A DNA stretch of 64,000 nt. It comes from Globicephala melas. Lineage: Eukaryota > Chordata > Mammalia > Artiodactyla > Delphinidae. A model generated the notes under the pieces. It worked only from the letters and a program-made list of their open reading frames with translations. It was not told where the DNA came from and did not search any database. Shown here in pieces: positions 60,601 through 64,000 of the stretch (positions are counted from its first letter, which is position 1; each line of letters opens with the position of its first letter). The DNA lies in the NCBI RefSeq assembly GCF_963455315.2, contig NC_083326.1:44270363-44334362 (forward strand), read 5' to 3'. A program made the position numbers and the translations under genes.

Positions 60601-61660
60601 TTTAATTAATTAAATCCATTAATTTTTTTATTCCATTTCAATGTTGAATTGGACATTCTGTGCTTGTTCCTGATCTTTGGGGAACTGCTTTCAGACTTTT
60701 ACCAACTGTAGTTTTTTTTGTAAATAACCTTTAAATGTTTAGCAAGTTTAATTCTGTTTCTAATTTTTATTTCGTTTTTATAAGAATATTGATCAAAAAT
60801 ATAAGTTGGATTTTGTCAAATGCATTATTGAGTTAATCCTGTGGTTTTCTATTTCATCTGTTAACATGGGATTACACTGATTTTCTAATGTTAAACCAAC
60901 CTTGCCTTCCTGGGTTAACCCCACTTTTTCATTAAATATTACCCTCTCTTGTAGTCTAGTTGCTAAAATGTTGTTAAGGATTTTTTGCATATATGGTCAT
61001 AAGGGATATTTGTGTATGTATATATATATATATTTTTTTTCTTTGTAATGACTTTGTTTTAGAATCAGAGTAATGAACAGAATAAGACAGGAGTACTTCA
61101 GCAGTTTCAATTGGAAGAATATTTCTAGAAATTGTTTTTTTTTTTTCGGTATGCGGGCCTCTCACTGTTGTGGCCTCTCCTGTTGTGGAGCACAGGCTCT
61201 GGACGCACAGGCCCAGCGGCCATGGCCCACAGGCCCAGCGGCCATGGCCCACAGGCCCAGATGTGGGATCTTCCCGGACCGGGGCATGAACCCGTGTCCC
61301 CTGCATCGGCAGGCAGACTCTCAACCTCTGAGCCACCAGGGAAGCCATAGAAATTGTATTATTTTAAATAATTTTTTCATAAATATTTAGTTGAATTCAC
61401 CAGTGAAGTCAGTAACATCTAGAGTTTTTTTGCGAAAAGATCTTTGATTATAAGCATAAGGGGTATTCTGGTTATCAATTTTGTCTTAAGTGAATTTTTG
61501 TAGTTTGTAGTTTCCAAATAATTTTCTCATTTTATCTAACTTGTTTAATCTATGACGAAGTGTTTTATAATATTCTCTCATCTTTTTAATATCTGCAGGA
61601 TCTATAGTCACATCACCACTCCCATACATAATACCAGTAATGTTTGACAACTTTCTACCT
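60601..61660 (-). mobile_element. L1M ORF2, antisense
   Basis: tgcttgttcctgatctttgg, ttggattttgtcaaatgcat, accaaccttgccttcctggg, ttgaattcaccagtgaagtc and ttaatatctgcaggatctat are antisense reverse-transcriptase text. It is split by the SINE at 61138-61347. Confidence 0.8.
61138..61347 (-). mobile_element. CHR SINE, toothed-whale type with internal duplication
   Basis: Target duplication tagaaattgttt (61126-61137) and tagaaattgtat (61348-61359), one mismatch. Inside, the 22-bp unit aggcccagcggccatggccc plus ac is present twice in tandem (61219-61257). The segment that normally follows is shortened before gatgtgggatcttcccggac. Confidence 0.94.
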
Positions 61661-62695
61661 ATTCTTTCTCCTCTGAGGTTCCCATGCAAATAGGTCCTCT
61701 TTAAAAGGATCATGCCTTTCTTTTGTATCTTGATGTGCCTATCTACCTGTTGTGAAAGGACCTTCTGTGTACACTAAGGGCTACCATATCCTAGTGTACA
61801 TAGACAGAGTGCTTTTGTGGCTCCTATAAGGCAAGGTACGTGAATTGATAAATGTATTCCTTCTTAAAATGACAATATCATCTAGTATTTTAAAAGTGCC
61901 TGAGTTATAAGAAATGGGTCCATGATTATGGGCCCTATAAAGTGTACTAGTTTAATTAAAGATATTAATCCCACTGTTAAAACTTACACCAAAAAATAAA
62001 GCTATGGCTATATTTAAAATATCTTCTCTCTTGATCAAATATAAGAAATAGAACCCATAATTAGACAGCAAACAGAGCATAATAAAGAAGAGATGTTGGC
62101 CTGTGACAAAGGAAAAAAAGAATTGACAAGGAAAGCTGGCCTCTTTATAGCTCTGTATAAGATCTTAGAGAAATAAATAAGTGTGTGATTCCTCTGATTC
62201 CTGTGGTACCCAACCCTGTTACTGTCTTAAGTTCTGTACCTGAATCAGCTAAATATTTTTCTGTAATAGGCTTAAATTCAGTTTTTGTTTTTTTTTCTAT
62301 ATCTTTGTGAGAGGAATCAAGGTTCGTCTTTATTTTTACCTGTGGTGTAAAAATATTTTTTGCATGGATCCCTCTGTGTTTCAGGGGGAATAATTGTATA
62401 GAAATGAACTTAATCTAACTTTACTGAGGAATGATGAAGGATGTGACAAATCACAAGTGCTAGTTACATTGTCAAGAGCAGCCATAGGAGAAACTGATAA
62501 AGAATTAAAAAGAACACAAGGTCAGAATAAGCCTTATAATGAATTATGAAAACAGAAACCAAAATAAACTCAATATAACCACTAACTTAAATTTAGTATC
62601 TGTTGACTGTTTCCTAAAAGAATGACTATGTAAAACAACTATAACTTTAATCCTATATCCATAGAGCTGCAAAATCTAACTATGTAGGCACTTGT
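61661..62695. other. Unassigned sequence
   Basis: No gene or repeat recognised with confidence. Confidence 0.4.
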
Positions 62696-62699
62696 TGGC

Positions 62700-63152
62700 T
62701 ATATTAGTTTCCTAGGGCTATTTTAAACTAAGTACCGCAAAAGTGGTAGCTTAGAACAAAAGAAATTGATTGTCCCACAGTTCTGGAGCCTGGAATTCTG
62801 AGATCTAGGTGTTGGCAGGTTTGGTTCCTTCTCAGGGCAGTGAAGGAGAATCTGTTCCATGCCTCTCTCCTAGCTTCCGGTGATTTGCTGACAGTCTTTG
62901 CCATTCTTTGTCTTGTAGATGCATCAACCAGATTTCTTCCTCCATCTTCACATAGTGGTCTCCCTGTGTACCTATCTATCTCTGTGTCCAAATCTCTCCT
63001 TTTTATAAGAATTCAGTCATGTTGGATTAGGCCTATCCTGATTACATCATCTTGATCATCTGCAAAGACCCTGTTTCCAAATAAGATCACATTCACCAAT
63101 ACTGGGGGTTAGGACATCAACTTTGGGTGGGACAAAATTCAACTCATGACAC
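62700..63152 (-). mobile_element. MLT1-type solo LTR (ERVL-MaLR), antisense
   Basis: tattagtttcctagggctat, cccacagttctggagcctgg, cttcacatagtggtctccct, gcaaagaccctgtttccaaa and tgggggttaggacatcaact are the reverse of an MLT1-type LTR. The pentamer tggct occurs on both sides (62696-62700 and 63153-63157), consistent with a 5-bp target duplication. No internal retroviral sequence is adjacent. Confidence 0.8.
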
Positions 63153-63249
63153 TGGCTAACTGCATACATTTAGAATATTTACTTTCCTCAATAATAAAAT
63201 TAGTTAATTTTATATTTATTAATTGGCATGTTCCTTTGGTCTTTGATTT

Positions 63250-64000
63250 CTTTTTTTTTTTATTATGATTTGGAATGTTTTAATATTCTCCATGTCGCTA
63301 CTTAACATGTTCAGTCTTTTCTCTAGTTACTTAAAACTTTGACAAACATAATCATTTTAATGTCTTTTTCTATTAATTCTATCATCTTTGCCATTGCTGG
63401 GTCAATTTTGATAGATTAATCTTTTTCTAAGTATGAATCATAATTACTAATTTCTTTTCATGACCAGTAAGTTTTGACTGGATGCAAAGTGATGTCAGTT
63501 TTGCCTTGCTGAATCCTGACTAGTCTTGTACTCCTATAAATAGTCTTGAGCTTTCTCTGGGATGCAGTCAAGCTGTTTGAAAACAGCAATAAGGCCTTGC
63601 TTTTAAGTTTTGTTAGGTGAAATGAGTGAAGGCTTCAGTTTAGTCTAATTTCCCCGATTAACAAAGCAACTCCTCAAGCAATCTACCTGAAGTCCTTTCA
63701 GTTATAAAGTACTGCATTCTACTGATGGCAACAGAAATTTTCCATGGCCTTTGGGATTTCTGGGAATTTCTCTCTCTAATCTCTGTGTAGTGCTTTTCCT
63801 GCCTTGCATTGTTTTCTCACATATATGTGACAACCAGCATAGTAAAGACTGGAGGGGCACCATCTGCAGATTTCCAGAGTTCTCTACTCTCCAATGTCTG
63901 CCATAAAAACTCTATAGTCATTTTGCCTCACTGGACCCTGAGCTCTATCTCCTTATCTCAGGGAGAACACTGGGCTCTTGCCTGCATTTGCCTTTCCTGC
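63250..64000 (-). mobile_element. L1M 5' region, antisense, cut by the window end
   Basis: actcctataaatagtcttga, gagctttctctgggatgcag, ggccttgcttttaagttttg and tttcctgccttgcattgttt are antisense wording of an old L1M 5' UTR/ORF1 region. Confidence 0.6.

Noticed and set aside
1..64000. CRISPR array, operon, phage or bacterial system
   Set aside because: No spaced direct repeats of CRISPR type and no dense coding. SINE and LINE content shows a mammalian nuclear genome.

Overview
This is a stretch of nuclear genome from a toothed whale (dolphin or porpoise type). The diagnosis rests on ten tRNA-derived CHR-type SINEs whose 5' heads read cttccctggtggcgcagtgg. The family belongs to Cetacea and relatives. 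Four of the ten copies (13094, 29816, 32672, 61138) are the short, centrally deleted form that I recall as the odontocete type. The remaining sequence is AT-rich and CpG-poor and consists of old mammalian repeats (L1M, MIR, L2, MER5A, MLT1) plus artiodactyl/cetacean L1. I find no intact protein-coding gene, no RNA gene and no CRISPR array. Almost all open frames are chance frames or retrotransposon fragments. The window looks like a gene desert or a large intron.

Layout. 1-3096: a decayed L1M on + with one SINE. 3097-6900: degraded L1 relics, a MER5A and a GAAG microsatellite. 6936-8681: three CHR SINEs, two of them inverted and only 99 bp apart, plus a MER-type DNA transposon. 8225-9720: an L1M 3' part that hosts a retrocopy of the GAPDH 3' UTR. 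9900-16100: mostly unassigned sequence with two SINEs. 16110-27010: a four-layer nest. An antisense L1M is interrupted by a 5'-truncated sense L1 (17370-18690) and by a full-length sense L1 (19060-25279, 15-bp target duplication), which in turn carries a CHR SINE (23798-24132). 27000-33980: MIRs, antisense L1M 3' ends, MER5A and two toothed-whale SINEs.

33985-37735: one old L1M with 5' UTR, ORF1, ORF2 start and 3' UTR, cut by a twin-primed L1 (36114-36687) and a truncated L1 tail (36960-37190), with most of ORF2 lost. 37740-48850: mostly unassigned, with MIR/L2 relics, two very short L1 tails with target duplications, and a perfect 30-bp palindrome. 48856-50430: a striking CpG-rich block, best read as an L1 5' UTR plus the start of ORF1 with no 3' half. 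50430-64000: an antisense L1 3' end, unassigned sequence with one protein-like frame (54943-55161, minus strand), an L1M pair in opposite orientations (58640-61660), an MLT1-type solo LTR, and an antisense L1M 5' end running off the window.

Nothing here works as a gene system. The value of the window is as a record of retrotransposition: target duplications, nesting order, twin priming, extreme 5' truncation and a processed pseudogene. Family names for old repeats come from recognising consensus-like wording by eye; no database search was run.
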